Below, piece by piece: positions 1 through 6,430 of a stretch of 36,963 nucleotides of DNA. Position numbers and translations under genes: made by a program. The first letter of the stretch is position 1; every line of letters starts with the position of its first letter. The notes beneath the pieces are model-generated. The model saw nothing but the letters and a program-made list of their open reading frames with translations, searched no databases and had not been told where the DNA came from. Source of the stretch: a virus; IMG/VR virus record IMGVR_UViG_3300027817_000002, positions 1 through 36,963 of that record. One strand, written 5' to 3'.

Positions 1-99
1 ACATTTCCAGTATTAACATATAAAGATAGAGTTATAATTCCATTATTAAATGTTGGCAAAAGTTCAGCAAAAGTACCGGTTCCTGTTGATGGTGAATAT
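1..99. repeat. Direct terminal repeat, left copy (circular closure)
   Basis: These 99 bases are identical to 36865-36963. A gene reads straight through the joined ends in one frame, so the contig closes into a circle of 36,864 bp. The overlap is best read as an assembly overlap of a circular or circularly permuted genome, not as a biological terminal repeat. Confidence 0.95.
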
Positions 100-278
100 C
101 CATATACCATCCATATTATATCGGTAGGAGATAACACTGTTCCCTGTAGGCTTGTATTATTTAGATATCCAGATGTAGTAATGGTTGCTAAACTATCTGT
201 TGACAAAATGCTTACTTTACGTGGTTTAATTCCAACTTGACCTGCTGCATCCTCTGCGATAATTGATAAAATTGTCAT
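1..278 (-). CDS. Virion-type protein, N-terminal part of a gene split by the contig ends
   Basis: The start codon is at 278-276, behind a GGAAG-type ribosome site, and the product begins MTILSIIAEDAAGQVG. The frame is open to base 1 and continues in frame at 36864, ending at 36303. The joined product is 279 residues. It is Gly/Ser/Thr/Asn-rich with short beta-prone segments and no cysteine, which suits a decoration or other exterior virion protein, but I do not recognise the family. It is the only likely structural gene on the minus strand. It lies between the exonuclease gene and tRNA-Asn. Confidence 0.85.
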   Translation of the reverse strand, partial: MTILSIIAEDAAGQVGIKPRKVSILSTDSLATITTSGYLNNTSLQGTVLSPTDIIWMVYGYSPSTGTGTFAELLPTFNNGIITLSLYVNTGN

Positions 279-311
279 TTTATAACTTCCGTATTGATTA
301 GTAATAACCCA

Positions 312-836
312 TTATACAGAAAGTTTTTGCAATTGCTCGTCTAAATTGTCAAGTTTTTGTAAACATTGCAATAATATTTTACAATCTCCTAATGCTCTGT
401 GAGCTCCGGAATAATCAATATTGAATGATTTAGCTATTGTTTCCAGTTTTAAATTAAAAGTATGAGGCCATTTAATATCTTTTTTCGTGCATAACCATTT
501 TTTACTTTTAATAATATCAGATAAAGGAAGATATGATTCTAACCAATTTCTATCAAATTGTGCATTATGAGCAACTAATACATCTGCATCTATAATTAAT
601 TGCTTTAAATAATTTATAGCATAATAGGTATTAGTTACATTTACAGACATTAAAGAAGAAATTGATATATTATTTATATGCTCTGCAGCATTATTATCGG
701 AAAATATCATAGTAGACATGGAATGAAGTATAGATTTAGTATCTATATCATAAAATATAGCTCCGATTTCTAATAATTTACCTTTTTTATGATCTAATCC
801 AGTTGTTTCAACATCAATTAATAATATGTTCTTCAC
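312..836 (-). CDS. DEDDh 3'-5' exonuclease (DnaQ/RNase T-like)
   Basis: A 174-residue single-domain exonuclease. All DEDDh residues are visible: D8 and E10 in DVETTGLD, D95 in AHNAQFDRN, and H146 and D151 in HRALGDCK. The family removes nucleotides from 3' ends with two metal ions; proofreading subunits and RNase T are relatives. No polymerase is present, so it probably trims DNA ends or RNA or recycles host nucleic acid. The start is GTG at 836-834, six bases after AAGGA. It follows the coiled-coil gene and precedes the junction-spanning virion gene in a leftward operon. The substrate cannot be told from sequence. Confidence 0.9.
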   Translation of the reverse strand: MKNILLIDVETTGLDHKKGKLLEIGAIFYDIDTKSILHSMSTMIFSDNNAAEHINNISISSLMSVNVTNTYYAINYLKQLIIDADVLVAHNAQFDRNWLESYLPLSDIIKSKKWLCTKKDIKWPHTFNLKLETIAKSFNIDYSGAHRALGDCKILLQCLQKLDNLDEQLQKLSV

Positions 837-896
837 TAAAAATCCTTATTTGTTTATTTCACATTCTAAACACTATATTGATAATATCATAATTCA

Positions 897-1331
897 TCAT
901 TTATTTTTATCGTGCCTAGAAACGAATTCTAATAAAATTTGAGCTCCAACTACATAATTATTAAAATTAAACTCACTATAATATGTATTTTTAGATAAAT
1001 TTTTTACGAATTTTAATAATCTATTATAATTATTAATAATATTTGAATTAATTTCTATTTTTTCAAATTTTTCTCTTTCTAATTTATTTATTCTTTCCTC
1101 AAAATTTAAAAGGATATCTCCTAAACTTTTTTCAGATTGTTGGGAACTTTTTTCATTGAAAAGTAAATCTTCATTCAATAATGAAAACCTACTTTCTAAT
1201 TTATCTATGTTTATTTCATGATTTATAGATTGAAATCTTAATTGACAGAGATCTCTGTCAATTCTATCAAATATATCTTCATTGCTAATGCTTGATTTTA
1301 AATTCTCATTATTACATGTTGATTTTTTCAT
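897..1331 (-). CDS. Hypothetical coiled-coil protein
   Basis: 144 residues with no family I recognise. Charged heptad-like stretches run from about residue 35 to 105 (for example RINKLEREKFEKIEINSN), so a coiled coil is likely. No signal peptide or membrane segment is seen. GGAG lies about six bases before the ATG. It is the first gene of the leftward operon leaving the divergent control region at 1332-1573, ahead of the exonuclease, so it is probably expressed early. Confidence 0.75.
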   Translation of the reverse strand: MKKSTCNNENLKSSISNEDIFDRIDRDLCQLRFQSINHEINIDKLESRFSLLNEDLLFNEKSSQQSEKSLGDILLNFEERINKLEREKFEKIEINSNIINNYNRLLKFVKNLSKNTYYSEFNFNNYVVGAQILLEFVSRHDKNK

Positions 1332-1433
1332 TTATTTCTCCGTGATTTTAATAAATTTAATAATATTATTTCTATTGTATTAGGATCATATTTTTATATT
1401 TTAATTATATATTCCATCATTATCTCTTTATAA

Positions 1434-1462
1434 TTGACTAATTTACAAGTAATAACTATATT
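1434..1462 (+). promoter_or_regulatory. Sigma70-type promoter for the initiator operon
   Basis: TTGACT (1434-1439) and TATATT (1457-1462) are separated by 17 bases, a near-consensus arrangement. It lies 112 bases upstream of the initiator start, in the 242-base divergent gap 1332-1573. That gap is otherwise very AT-rich. I found no equally clear leftward promoter in it. Confidence 0.55.
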
Positions 1463-1573
1463 ATAATCGCATAATTAAAGAAAAGACATTAATTATATAA
1501 AACAAATATTTAAAGTTTTAAAAAATAGGGCAAACGGATTTATGGATAATTTGCTCACTAAATAAGGATTTTT

Positions 1574-2431
1574 ATGCAAGATAAAAAAGATGGATATACC
1601 TATAAAACCGCTTTATCTGTATTTTTAAACTCCAAGGAATCTTATGAATATGACTTGGATCATTTCGACATAGCATATCTTTACACCCTAGCAAATGTTC
1701 AAGATTTGTCCATTCATGTATGCAAGATGAAGCGAACTGAGTTTGCAATACGAGCCAGAATATCCGAAAGAAAGATCAGATCGATAGAAGAAAAACTCTC
1801 CCTATTAGGAATAATAATGATCAAAAGGGTATGGAAAATCAATTGGATTATACTTAGCAAAGTGATCGCAAAAGAACCAATTCAATGGAATTCAACAAGA
1901 AAGTCAACGGCACAGTGTGCCAGTGACACTAAAAAGTTATCCACAATTAGTAAAAAAATAGATCATTTATCAACGGCACAGCGTGCCAACGATAAAGTTA
2001 TCCACAGTATCAACGGCACAGCGTGCCAACGATCAACGGCACAGTGTGCCAGTGATCAACGGCACAGCGTGCCAACGACAATAGAGATAATAGAAATAGA
2101 GATGTTAGAAAAAGAGAGTGGGGAGTCGGCTTCGCCTCCCAGCACACTTTCTGACTTCGTCCCTGACAAGCAACATCAAACGCTTTGCAGTAGATTAGGC
2201 CTAAGCCTGAGTTCTCAGGTAGAGCGGTTTAAACGGCTTCATCATGGAAGAGGGGATTTATGTTTAGCATTTGAAGATTGGCTGAAAGATAGCAGAGATT
2301 ATAAGAACAAAAATAATACAAATTCAGTTCAATCTTCTGCGTCTACTTCTGGAATACAATTTTGGGGTCCTGGTCATCCTGGATGGGAATCGTTGCATTC
2401 AAATAGAAAAATAGTTTCTCCTGTAAATTAA
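1574..2431 (+). CDS. Replication initiator-like protein with the origin inside its gene
   Basis: 285 residues. Residues about 50-100 look like a winged helix-turn-helix of replication initiators: TEFAIRARISERKIRSIEEK followed by LGIIMIKR. Residues about 111-168 are a low-complexity linker encoded by five iterons and two DnaA boxes. The C-terminal part (about 185-285) has a short helical segment (LCLAFEDWLKDSRDYKN), possibly for recruiting the replication machinery. This matches the plan of lambda O: an N-terminal iteron binder, iterons in mid-gene, then an AT-rich side. The start is ATG after AAGGA at five-base spacing. No helicase or loader gene follows, so host helicase loading is inferred. 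It could instead be a plasmid-type initiator or a transcription regulator. Confidence 0.7.
   Translation: MQDKKDGYTYKTALSVFLNSKESYEYDLDHFDIAYLYTLANVQDLSIHVCKMKRTEFAIRARISERKIRSIEEKLSLLGIIMIKRVWKINWIILSKVIAKEPIQWNSTRKSTAQCASDTKKLSTISKKIDHLSTAQRANDKVIHSINGTACQRSTAQCASDQRHSVPTTIEIIEIEMLEKESGESASPPSTLSDFVPDKQHQTLCSRLGLSLSSQVERFKRLHHGRGDLCLAFEDWLKDSRDYKNKNNTNSVQSSASTSGIQFWGPGHPGWESLHSNRKIVSPVN
1937..1945 (+). promoter_or_regulatory. DnaA box 1
   Basis: TTATCCACA, a perfect consensus DnaA box, between iterons 1 and 2. Host DnaA binding is inferred. Confidence 0.8.
1998..2006 (+). promoter_or_regulatory. DnaA box 2
   Basis: TTATCCACA again, a perfect consensus in the same orientation as box 1, filling the 17-base gap between iterons 2 and 3. 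The 61-base offset from box 1 keeps the two sites on roughly the same helical face. Confidence 0.8.
2079..2120 (+). other. Candidate DNA unwinding element beside the iterons
   Basis: Immediately right of the last iteron the sequence turns purine- and AT-rich, with an 8-bp direct repeat ATAGAGAT at 2081-2088 and 2096-2103. Lambda-type origins have an AT-rich melting region in the same place. The function is inferred from position and composition. Confidence 0.45.
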
Positions 2432-2448
2432 TTAATCAAGGAGTAATA

Positions 2449-2748
2449 ATGAGAGAAAGACAATATGGACCTGCTAGTATGGTAGAAATTACTTATGGAG
2501 AAAATCCATGTAAAATAATTAAAGAAATCTATTATCCAGATTTGGCATGGACAAAATGCATTATGAACCCAATGGATAATTTAATAGCAAATAAATTCAC
2601 CCATTTAAAATGTATTATGCGAAAACAAGCACCTAATTTATCTGAATTAGAAATTTTAAAAATGTTAAGCATGATGAATAAAGAAGATATTATGGATAAA
2701 TTTTCAGAAGGATCTGGTTATGAAAGAGAAAAAATGGGAAGAACTTAG
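2449..2748 (+). CDS. Hypothetical protein in the replication operon
   Basis: 99 residues, no family recognised. It begins MRERQYGPASMVEITYGE and is predicted soluble, with a helical C-terminal part (LSELEILKMLSMMNKEDI). Ribosome site AAGGAG lies six bases before the ATG. It starts 17 bases after the initiator and overlaps the nuclease gene by 29 bases, so the three genes are probably translated from one message. Confidence 0.75.
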   Translation: MRERQYGPASMVEITYGENPCKIIKEIYYPDLAWTKCIMNPMDNLIANKFTHLKCIMRKQAPNLSELEILKMLSMMNKEDIMDKFSEGSGYEREKMGRT

Positions 2749-3193
2749 CAAAAAAAACAAATCTATCACAATGGCTAATATGAAAGCACTTTACGGAAAT
2801 GTTGAGCCATTAATAGAAGAACCTAATATAAAGCCCAAGGTTAAACGAAAAAGGAGAGCCTACCCTGAGCATCAAATACAATGCGAAGTCGTCTCCTGGT
2901 ACCGTAAACGGAGATTATTAGGGCATTCTATACCTAACGGCGGGAGAAGAAGCATGTTGCAAGGAAATAGGGAGCGAATGGCAGGGTTAACGGCAGGAGT
3001 CAGTGATCTATTCTTTGCTGAACCAAGAAAAGGCTACCATGGGCTTTATATGGAGCTTAAAGCGGCAGGGAAAAAGCCAACTGAAGAGCAATTATCTTGG
3101 TTAGAAGCTGTTAGCAAAAAAGGATACGCTGCTGAATGGTTTGATTGCAGTGAAAAGGCGATTAAATTTTTATCAGATTACATGGAGTTATAG
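2720..3193 (+). CDS. VRR-NUC domain nuclease (Holliday-junction resolvase-like)
   Basis: 157 residues with a complete VRR-NUC pattern at about 48-155: PEHQIQCEVVSWY, then IPNGG, TAGVSDLFFA (D96), MELKAAGKKPTEEQ (E112, K114, Q124) and the closing GYAAEW. These phage enzymes belong to the PD-(D/E)XK superfamily; members cut branched or flap DNA and are proposed to resolve replication or recombination intermediates. The basic 40-residue leader is unrelated to the core. The start is ATG seven bases after AAGGA, inside the previous gene. It ends the rightward replication operon, facing a leftward terminator. Confidence 0.9.
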   Translation: MKEKKWEELSKKNKSITMANMKALYGNVEPLIEEPNIKPKVKRKRRAYPEHQIQCEVVSWYRKRRLLGHSIPNGGRRSMLQGNRERMAGLTAGVSDLFFAEPRKGYHGLYMELKAAGKKPTEEQLSWLEAVSKKGYAAEWFDCSEKAIKFLSDYMEL

Positions 3194-3213
3194 ATTAAAA
3201 TTTATTATACGTC

Positions 3214-3256
3214 GAAAAAAAGAGAAAAAATCGACATAGCTTGAACATATGTCGAT
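3214..3256 (-). terminator. Intrinsic terminator of the leftward regulatory block
   Basis: The arms 3230-3238 and 3248-3256 (ATCGACATA/TATGTCGAT) form a 9-bp hairpin with a 9-base loop. Read leftward, it is followed by a long T-rich tract (3214-3229). It lies after the last leftward gene (stop at 3363). Rightward there is no T tract. Confidence 0.7.
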
Positions 3257-3362
3257 CCAATAAATATATTATTGTCAATAATCATAACTTTTATATAAGA
3301 AAAGACTTATAAATATCAATATTAGTATATCTATAAATATTTTTATTGATTTTTGGTAGTTA

Positions 3363-3665
3363 TTAATCAATTGGATCACTTAAGTATCCTATTACATATG
3401 GATCTTTTGTAATGCATCTGTTGTGAATAATTACCAATTGAGTATTCCAGCCTATTCTTTCATCAAAAATATATGGTTTTATGATCAATTGATCTTTATG
3501 TGATAAATTAGATGAAATACATATTTTATCTTCTTCTTTCCTATGTTCTACCGTAATTTTATTGAAATTATTTATTTTATAAAAAAGATCTTCCTTGTCT
3601 GTCATATGAAATGATGTTTTTAACGATTCTTTTAAGGTGCTTTTGTGAAATCTGAAAGTTGGCAT
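3363..3665 (-). CDS. Hypothetical protein, end of the regulatory block
   Basis: 100 residues, no family recognised. It is basic near the N-terminus (MPTFRFHKSTLKESLKTSF), with a probable beta-rich C-terminal half and no membrane segment. AAAAGG lies nine bases before the ATG. It is the last of five small leftward genes before the terminator at 3256-3214 and follows the HTH gene by 25 bases, so it is probably co-transcribed with it. Confidence 0.7.
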   Translation of the reverse strand: MPTFRFHKSTLKESLKTSFHMTDKEDLFYKINNFNKITVEHRKEEDKICISSNLSHKDQLIIKPYIFDERIGWNTQLVIIHNRCITKDPYVIGYLSDPID

Positions 3666-3690
3666 TATTATTTTACCTTTTTCATTATTT

Positions 3691-3876
3691 TCATTTTAAT
3701 TTCATCTCTAATAAATCTATTAATATTTCTGGGACGTCTCTATATGCCTCACTTCCTTCTGGTCTTAACCATGATTTTACGGTGTGTTTACTGCATTTGA
3801 GTAGATAGCTTATTTTTAGTTGCGTTAGTTTGTAATCTTCCATAATCTTTCTTAGTTTTTGTTGTTTATATGTCAT
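3691..3876 (-). CDS. Small helix-turn-helix DNA-binding protein
   Basis: 61 residues, essentially one HTH domain: YKLTQLKISYLLKCSKHTVK puts the turn near residues 24-27 and the recognition helix near 29-39, then SWLRPEGSEAYRDVP. It resembles small phage Xre/Cro-like or MerR-like regulators. AGGGA lies five bases before the ATG. It is encoded in the leftward operon whose promoter carries a palindromic operator, so self-regulation or control of the facing rightward operon is a reasonable guess. No oligomerisation domain is visible. Confidence 0.75.
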   Translation of the reverse strand: MTYKQQKLRKIMEDYKLTQLKISYLLKCSKHTVKSWLRPEGSEAYRDVPEILIDLLEMKLK

Positions 3877-3888
3877 ATAAATCCCTAT

Positions 3889-4052
3889 TTAAATTTCATG
3901 TTCTTCTACTTGATAAAGATCTTTATCTATTGATTTTGAATATTCATAAGCAGTTTTTTCTTCATATGGTGAATATTTTATAAATTCTTCATTTTCTAAA
4001 AATACATGAACTATTTTATCATTTTTTTATTTCTAATTACATAAACTTTCAT
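3889..4052 (-). pseudogene. Small gene interrupted by a frameshift at an A7 run
   Basis: AAGGAG stands six bases before an ATG at 4052, a very good start, but the frame stops after 13 codons (MKVYVIRNKKMIK). Allowing one extra A at the run of seven A gives a coherent acidic 54-residue protein: MKVYVIRNKKND, then KIVHVFLENEEF and onward to a stop at 3889. Options are a sequencing or assembly error in the homopolymer, a real inactivating indel, or -1 ribosomal slippage. Family unknown. Confidence 0.6.
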
Positions 4053-4061
4053 TTTAACTCC

Positions 4062-4373
4062 TTATTTAACATTGAATCTTACTTGGGTAGTTTTTTTAAC
4101 ATACATGTTATAAACGTCTTCATGATCTTTTCTGAATTCTGATTGATTAAAATAAGAAGATTCACAGTCAATGCGCTTAGCTATGACTTGTCCATATTTG
4201 TTTTTATATTCCTTATTTTCATTGAAATAATCATTGAATAGACCTTCTCTAACTTGCTTTAATTGTATTTCTAAGATCTCTATTTGATTCTTAATTGATT
4301 TATATTCATTAATTTGATCTTCTATTGTAAATACTGATTCATATGGGATTTGAATTAGTTTTGTTGCTCTCAT
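4062..4373 (-). CDS. Hypothetical helical protein
   Basis: 103 residues, no family recognised. Residues about 17-45 are strongly helical and coiled-coil prone (DQINEYKSIKNQIEILEIQL). The C-terminal half is mixed and charged, and no membrane segment is seen. GGAG is eight bases before the ATG. It is the second gene of the leftward block, ten bases ahead of the frameshifted gene. Confidence 0.75.
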   Translation of the reverse strand: MRATKLIQIPYESVFTIEDQINEYKSIKNQIEILEIQLKQVREGLFNDYFNENKEYKNKYGQVIAKRIDCESSYFNQSEFRKDHEDVYNMYVKKTTQVRFNVK

Positions 4374-4395
4374 TGTTATGTCTCCGTGTTATTAG

Positions 4396-4548
4396 TTAGA
4401 TATTTATATTTAATTGTGTTTTCTTATTATTAATTAATTTGTATATGGCTTCTTCTTCATCTTGCCCGTATTTAATTTCATTTGATCCTTCATACCAAGC
4501 TAGATATCCTCGATCTTCGTCCCATGATGTTATTATATTGTTTTTCAT
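4396..4548 (-). CDS. Small acidic protein, first gene of the leftward block
   Basis: A 50-residue reading frame (MKNNIITSWDEDRGYLAWYE at its start) with AAAGGAG five bases before the ATG. It is acidic and rich in Trp/Tyr. Its size and the DEEEAIYKLI helix are faintly like small HicB-type or other antitoxin-like proteins, but I cannot assign it. It is the first gene after the operator-bearing promoter at 4644-4615, about 70 bases downstream, and is followed by the 103-residue gene. Confidence 0.7.
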   Translation of the reverse strand: MKNNIITSWDEDRGYLAWYEGSNEIKYGQDEEEAIYKLINNKKTQLNINI

Positions 4549-4614
4549 ATTTTCTCCTTTGTAATTTAAGTAGTGTCAGTCGTTACCTATATTGTTAGTT
4601 GATAAGACCATTAT

Positions 4615-4644
4615 AGTATAGGGGTACAATGTACCCCATGTCAA
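4615..4644 (-). promoter_or_regulatory. Leftward promoter with a perfect operator palindrome in the spacer
   Basis: Read leftward: consensus -35 TTGACA (4644-4639), an 18-base spacer, then -10 TATACT (4620-4615). The spacer is almost entirely the palindrome GGGGTACATTGTACCCC (4637-4621; 7-bp arms, 3-base centre). A protein bound there would block RNA polymerase, so this is a classic repressor-controlled promoter for the five-gene leftward block. A second small dyad, TGCGTTATCGCA, lies just beside it at 4645-4656. The identity of the repressor is not shown. Confidence 0.8.
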
Positions 4645-4666
4645 TGCGTTATCGCATATATTTTAA

Positions 4667-4698
4667 TTGCAAATTCTTGTGCGTATAATTTGCAAATT
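4667..4698 (+). promoter_or_regulatory. Direct repeats over a TATAAT box before the rightward operon
   Basis: TTGCAAATT occurs at 4667-4675 and 4690-4698, 23 bases apart, flanking a perfect TATAAT at 4684-4689. The -35 side is poor (TTTTAA at 4661-4666, 17-base spacer), so activation or another factor may be needed. It lies just before the rightward run of small genes. Confidence 0.45.
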
Positions 4699-4710
4699 TT
4701 GGGTGGGAAA

Positions 4711-4890
4711 ATGGTTAGTCGTTGTTGTGAAGAAAGTGTAAATGCTATAATAGATTATTATTCATGTAATTACTGTGGTAAGCCCACATCATTAAAGGTT
4801 CAAGAAAATGGACATGTGTTATTACGGAAGATTGACAGGCGGAAAGAGAGAATTGGCAAGTCTTGCGAAGAGAGCAAAAATAATGCATGA
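4711..4890 (+). CDS. Small zinc-ribbon-like protein
   Basis: 59 residues from ATG 4711, chosen over a TTG at 4690. It begins MVSRCCEESV and has SCNYCGKPT at about 20-28. Two cysteine pairs suggest a small zinc ribbon of the kind common in phage accessory regions. GGTGGG lies only three bases before the ATG, so initiation may be weak. The last 83 bases overlap the next gene in another frame, and the tail after the ribbon looks less protein-like, so the real end or frame may differ. First gene of the rightward accessory run. Confidence 0.5.
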   Translation: MVSRCCEESVNAIIDYYSCNYCGKPTSLKVQENGHVLLRKIDRRKERIGKSCEESKNNA

Positions 4891-5005
4891 TGATTGCATG
4901 AGAAAAGATGATTATGATCCAATCAATGGCAAGAAAACATTCAAGCCTACTCGAGCAAATTGCTATAAAATAAAGAAAAATAAATCTCTGGATAAGGAAT
5001 ATTAA
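4808..5005 (+). CDS. Hypothetical basic small protein
   Basis: 65 residues, basic (about one fifth Lys/Arg), with Cys near residues 4, 30 and 52. No family recognised. AAGG is nine bases before the ATG. It starts inside the preceding zinc-ribbon frame and its TAA shares an A with the next ATG (TAATG), the coupling pattern used through this operon, which supports it being translated. Confidence 0.6.
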   Translation: MDMCYYGRLTGGKRELASLAKRAKIMHDDCMRKDDYDPINGKKTFKPTRANCYKIKKNKSLDKEY

Positions 5006-5274
5006 TGTCAGAAACACATGAATATATAAAATGTAGTAAATGTCAAGGCATTAAAGAATATATGGGCATGGGATTAATTATGCATGACTGCCATGTATGT
5101 GAAAAAGTTGGTTATGTAAAAAGGCCAATTGATGACATTGCTATTCTTGCTGAAAAACAATTAGCTAATACCCAAGAAAAGATTGTTGATCATCAATCTG
5201 AAGATAAGGAAGTTCTACGTGAAACAATTATTGTAGAACGAAAAAAACCTGGACGAAAACCTAAGGTATCATAA
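5005..5274 (+). CDS. Zinc-ribbon protein with a basic C-terminal tail
   Basis: 89 residues. The N-terminal part has two CxxC knuckles (KCSKCQG near residue 10; HDCHVCEKVG near 30), like half of a DnaJ-type zinc ribbon. A linker is followed by a basic, Pro/Gly-containing tail (ERKKPGRKPKVS) resembling an AT-hook, which suggests nucleic acid contact. AAGGA is six bases before the ATG, and the gene is coupled by TAATG overlaps to both neighbours, the second being the small terminase. Confidence 0.7.
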   Translation: MSETHEYIKCSKCQGIKEYMGMGLIMHDCHVCEKVGYVKRPIDDIAILAEKQLANTQEKIVDHQSEDKEVLRETIIVERKKPGRKPKVS

Positions 5275-5711
5275 TGGCAGAGAAAAGAAAAGTTGGAAGA
5301 CCATCAATTTATACTGAAGAATTGGGTGATGAAATATGCTTAAAAATTGCAACAACTTGCGAATCAATCCCTGATTTATGTAAGTCTAATCCTCATTGGC
5401 CTTCTGTGAATGCTATATATGAATGGCGTATTTTAAGGAAAGATTTTGGTGATAAATACGCCAGAGCAAAATCTTTACAGGTAGAATGCCTAGTAAATAA
5501 AGCTCAGGAACTTGCTAAATCTCGTGATTATTTTTACATAAATGACAAGGGTGAAAAAGTTCCAAATCCATGTTACGTTCCTGCTGCTCGATTAGAAATA
5601 GATACTATCAAATGGTTTGCATCAAAATTAGCACCTAAAATTTATGGTGATAAGATTCAACAAGAAGTAACGGTTAAGACGCATGAAGAATCTATCAAGG
5701 ATTTAAAATGA
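5274..5711 (+). CDS. Terminase small subunit (Sf6 gp1-like)
   Basis: 145 residues. The N-terminal KVGRPSIYTEELGDEICLKI, an HTH with VNAIYEWR, DKYARAKSLQVECLV, and the C-terminal LEIDTIKWFASKLAPKIYGD follow the Sf6-like small terminase pattern. This subunit recognises the packaging site on concatemeric DNA and stimulates the large subunit. AAGG lies seven bases before the ATG. It is separated from the large subunit by about 5.6 kb of small genes, whereas the two are usually adjacent. The packaging site in such phages often lies in or near this gene; I could not identify it. Confidence 0.88.
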   Translation: MAEKRKVGRPSIYTEELGDEICLKIATTCESIPDLCKSNPHWPSVNAIYEWRILRKDFGDKYARAKSLQVECLVNKAQELAKSRDYFYINDKGEKVPNPCYVPAARLEIDTIKWFASKLAPKIYGDKIQQEVTVKTHEESIKDLK

Positions 5712-6256
5712 CCTTAGAAATTCCAGAATATTTTAAATATAATGAATATAGATTAGGTAAGTATTTAAAATACCCTGCAAAAGAATCTCTCATATGGAAA
5801 ATTAAAACCTTATATAAAAAGGTTAAATCATTTGATACAGCTAAAAAAATGTTATTAGACTGTAATATAAAAACTCTCATTAAATTTACTGAAGATCATT
5901 TTCACGAAGTGAAATATTGTAAAAAAAGAGTTTTATACTTATTGATATTAATTAAAAATATTGTGGATGGTGAATATAATATCGGTGAAGAAAAAATTAA
6001 TAAAATAAGAAGAATTATAATAAGATTAAGTGAAATTCAAGGGAAAAAATATAAATTAAGATCTTCCAAGGATTATGACTTGTATAAAGATGTATTGAAT
6101 ACAGCAGAATATATAATTATGGAAGATAAATATCCTCACTGGACTAGCGTAGAATTATCTTCTTTATGGATTCATATATTTTTATATAAAGAAAAAGAAG
6201 ATGTATATTGGAATAGAAAAGCGAGAACTTTTATAAAAGTTCTTTCAAAGTCTTAA
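5708..6256 (+). CDS. Hypothetical helical protein downstream of the small terminase
   Basis: 182 residues, no family recognised. Mostly helical, Lys/Tyr/Ile-rich and basic; no signal peptide, and the hydrophobic run YLLILIKNIV is too short and charged to be a membrane span. It starts in an ATGA overlap with the small terminase stop, with AAGGA six bases before the ATG, so it is translationally coupled to it. Confidence 0.75.
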   Translation: MTLEIPEYFKYNEYRLGKYLKYPAKESLIWKIKTLYKKVKSFDTAKKMLLDCNIKTLIKFTEDHFHEVKYCKKRVLYLLILIKNIVDGEYNIGEEKINKIRRIIIRLSEIQGKKYKLRSSKDYDLYKDVLNTAEYIIMEDKYPHWTSVELSSLWIHIFLYKEKEDVYWNRKARTFIKVLSKS

Positions 6257-6273
6257 TATAATGGGAATATTAA

Positions 6274-6426
6274 ATGACAGAACTAGATGAATTAATCAAA
6301 AATTCTCCTTTATTACCAGATGGGAATCCCAAGTATATTTTAGCAAATAGAGATGAAGTGATGAGATTGGCAAAAGAATGCCTTGATAAGCATGAAGATA
6401 TTATTGAAAAGCTCTCCAAGAGATAA
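6274..6426 (+). CDS. Small acidic helical protein
   Basis: A 50-residue frame beginning MTELDELIKNSPLLPDGNPK and ending in an amphipathic helix (LAKECLDKHEDIIEKLSKR). GGGA is about seven bases before the ATG. It lies 17 bases after the previous gene and four before the next, in a tightly packed operon. Function unknown. Confidence 0.7.
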   Translation: MTELDELIKNSPLLPDGNPKYILANRDEVMRLAKECLDKHEDIIEKLSKR

Positions 6427-6430
6427 ATAA

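Larger units (their letters stand above)
1904..2078 (+). repeat. Five 23-bp iterons (replication origin core)
   Basis: Copies lie at 1904-1926, 1970-1992, 2010-2032, 2033-2055 and 2056-2078; the last three abut. Each has TCAAC, then the dyad core GGCACAGYGTGCC, then ARYGA. Copies 1 and 4 are one sequence variant and copies 2, 3 and 5 the other. Since 23 is not a multiple of three, abutting copies are read in three different frames, so the DNA itself is conserved. Initiator binding to these sites is inferred. Confidence 0.9.

Noticed and set aside
1-99. Biological direct terminal repeat
   Set aside because: P22/Sf6-type terminase implies headful packaging, and a gene reads in frame through the join; an assembly overlap of a circle is simpler.
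1904-2078. Repeat array as CRISPR
   Set aside because: Units are 23 bp, abut without spacers in three of five copies, carry a central dyad and share the locus with DnaA boxes; this is an iteron array.
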